Below are positions 63,652-64,000 of a stretch of DNA of 64,000 nt, in pieces (within the stretch, counting starts at the first letter, position 1; every line of letters begins with the position of its first letter). The translations under genes and the position numbers were made by a program. A model generated the notes under the pieces. That model saw nothing but the letters and a program-made list of their open reading frames with translations, was not told the DNA's origin and did not search any database. The DNA is taken from NCBI RefSeq assembly GCF_007992095.1, contig NZ_BJZP01000011.1, positions 1 through 64,000 of the forward strand, in the 5' to 3' direction. Source of the DNA: Paenirhizobium naphthalenivorans (GTDB lineage: Bacteria; Pseudomonadota; Alphaproteobacteria; Rhizobiales; Rhizobiaceae).

Positions 63652-64000
63652 TCAGAACAGAAAGTACCGCTGCGCCATCGGCAGGACCGTGGCAGGTTCG
63701 CAGGTGAGCAATTCCCCGTCGGCGCGGACCTCGTAGGTTTCCGGGTCGACCTCGACATGCGGGGTCAGGTCATTGAGAATCATCGACTTCTTGGAAATGC
63801 CGCCACGGGTGTTTTTCACCGCCACCAATTGCTTGGCGACGCCCAGTCGACCGGCAAGGCCGGCATCGAGCGAGGCCTGGCTGACGAAGGTGACGGAGGA
63901 ATTGGTGAGCGCCTTGCCGAAGGCACCGAACATCGGCCGATAGTGCACCGGTTGCGGCGTCGGGATCGAGGCATTGGGATCGCCCATGGGAGCGGCCGCG
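63652..64000 (-). CDS. ureC: Urease alpha subunit UreC, C-terminal part (cut by the right edge)
   Basis: 116 residues of the C-terminus are visible: [20 protein letters not shown], a segment [40 protein letters not shown], and the terminal [13 protein letters not shown]. These are invariant in bacterial UreC. The active-site half is outside the window. Direction is the same as ureE-F-G, with peroxiredoxin and diguanylate cyclase genes between. Confidence 0.96.
   Translation of the reverse strand, partial: AAAPMGDPNASIPTPQPVHYRPMFGAFGKALTNSSVTFVSQASLDAGLAGRLGVAKQLVAVKNTRGGISKKSMILNDLTPHVEVDPETYEVRADGELLTCEPATVLPMAQRYFLF

Overview
The window looks like chromosomal DNA of a rhizobial alphaproteobacterium (Rhizobium/Agrobacterium/Ensifer relatives). 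The grounds are high GC with strongly C/G-ended codons in the right-hand two thirds, a pobA/AraC-type pobR pair, a preT-preA/hydA/hyuC-type reductive pyrimidine pathway with RutR, and a ureC...ureEFG cluster. No rRNA, tRNA or CRISPR array was recognised. This is from reading alone; no database search was run.

Positions 1-25.3 kb are a defence-rich accessory island with mixed codon use, several TTG/GTG starts and gene debris. In order: a minus-strand unknown gene cut by the left edge; an HNH-nuclease-like gene; a KAP P-loop NTPase; decayed 3' remnants of two SOS genes (dnaE2 and a YedK/HMCES-type SRAP gene) with small unknown ORFs; a GIY-YIG-like protein coupled to an unknown protein; a soluble FtsH-like AAA+/M41 protease next to a TnsA-like nuclease-fold protein; a Druantia type III pair (druH-druE) followed by a HEPN-like gene; a short type II CBASS operon (CD-NTase, E2-like, patatin effector) with a divergent CapH/CapP-like HTH/metallopeptidase pair; RNase HI; two small unknown genes. 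An 82-bp block of repeats near 25.28 kb lies at the apparent right boundary.

Positions 25.7-38 kb carry a secreted NADase-type glycan-binding-like protein and a 1415-residue secreted coiled-coil protein, cysQ, a serine recombinase, a highly codon-biased unknown protein without Cys or His, a secreted trypsin-like protease, truncated haemoglobin, DUF423, VOC and DUF2325 proteins, and pobA.

Positions 38-54 kb: pobR, then pyrimidine catabolism. PreT-PreA reduce uracil/thymine, the dihydropyrimidinase opens the ring, and an M20-family amidohydrolase removes the carbamoyl group. A TetR/RutR regulator and two RutR-like palindromes suggest common control. An NMT1/THI5-type ABC transporter follows and probably imports the pathway's substrate. 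A CHASE-PAS-GGDEF-EAL protein and a DMT exporter are embedded.

Positions 54-64 kb: an RND efflux pair, a Crp/Fnr regulator behind a perfect anaerobox, urease accessory genes ureG-ureF-ureE (minus strand), a diguanylate cyclase, a peroxiredoxin, and the 3' end of ureC cut by the right edge.
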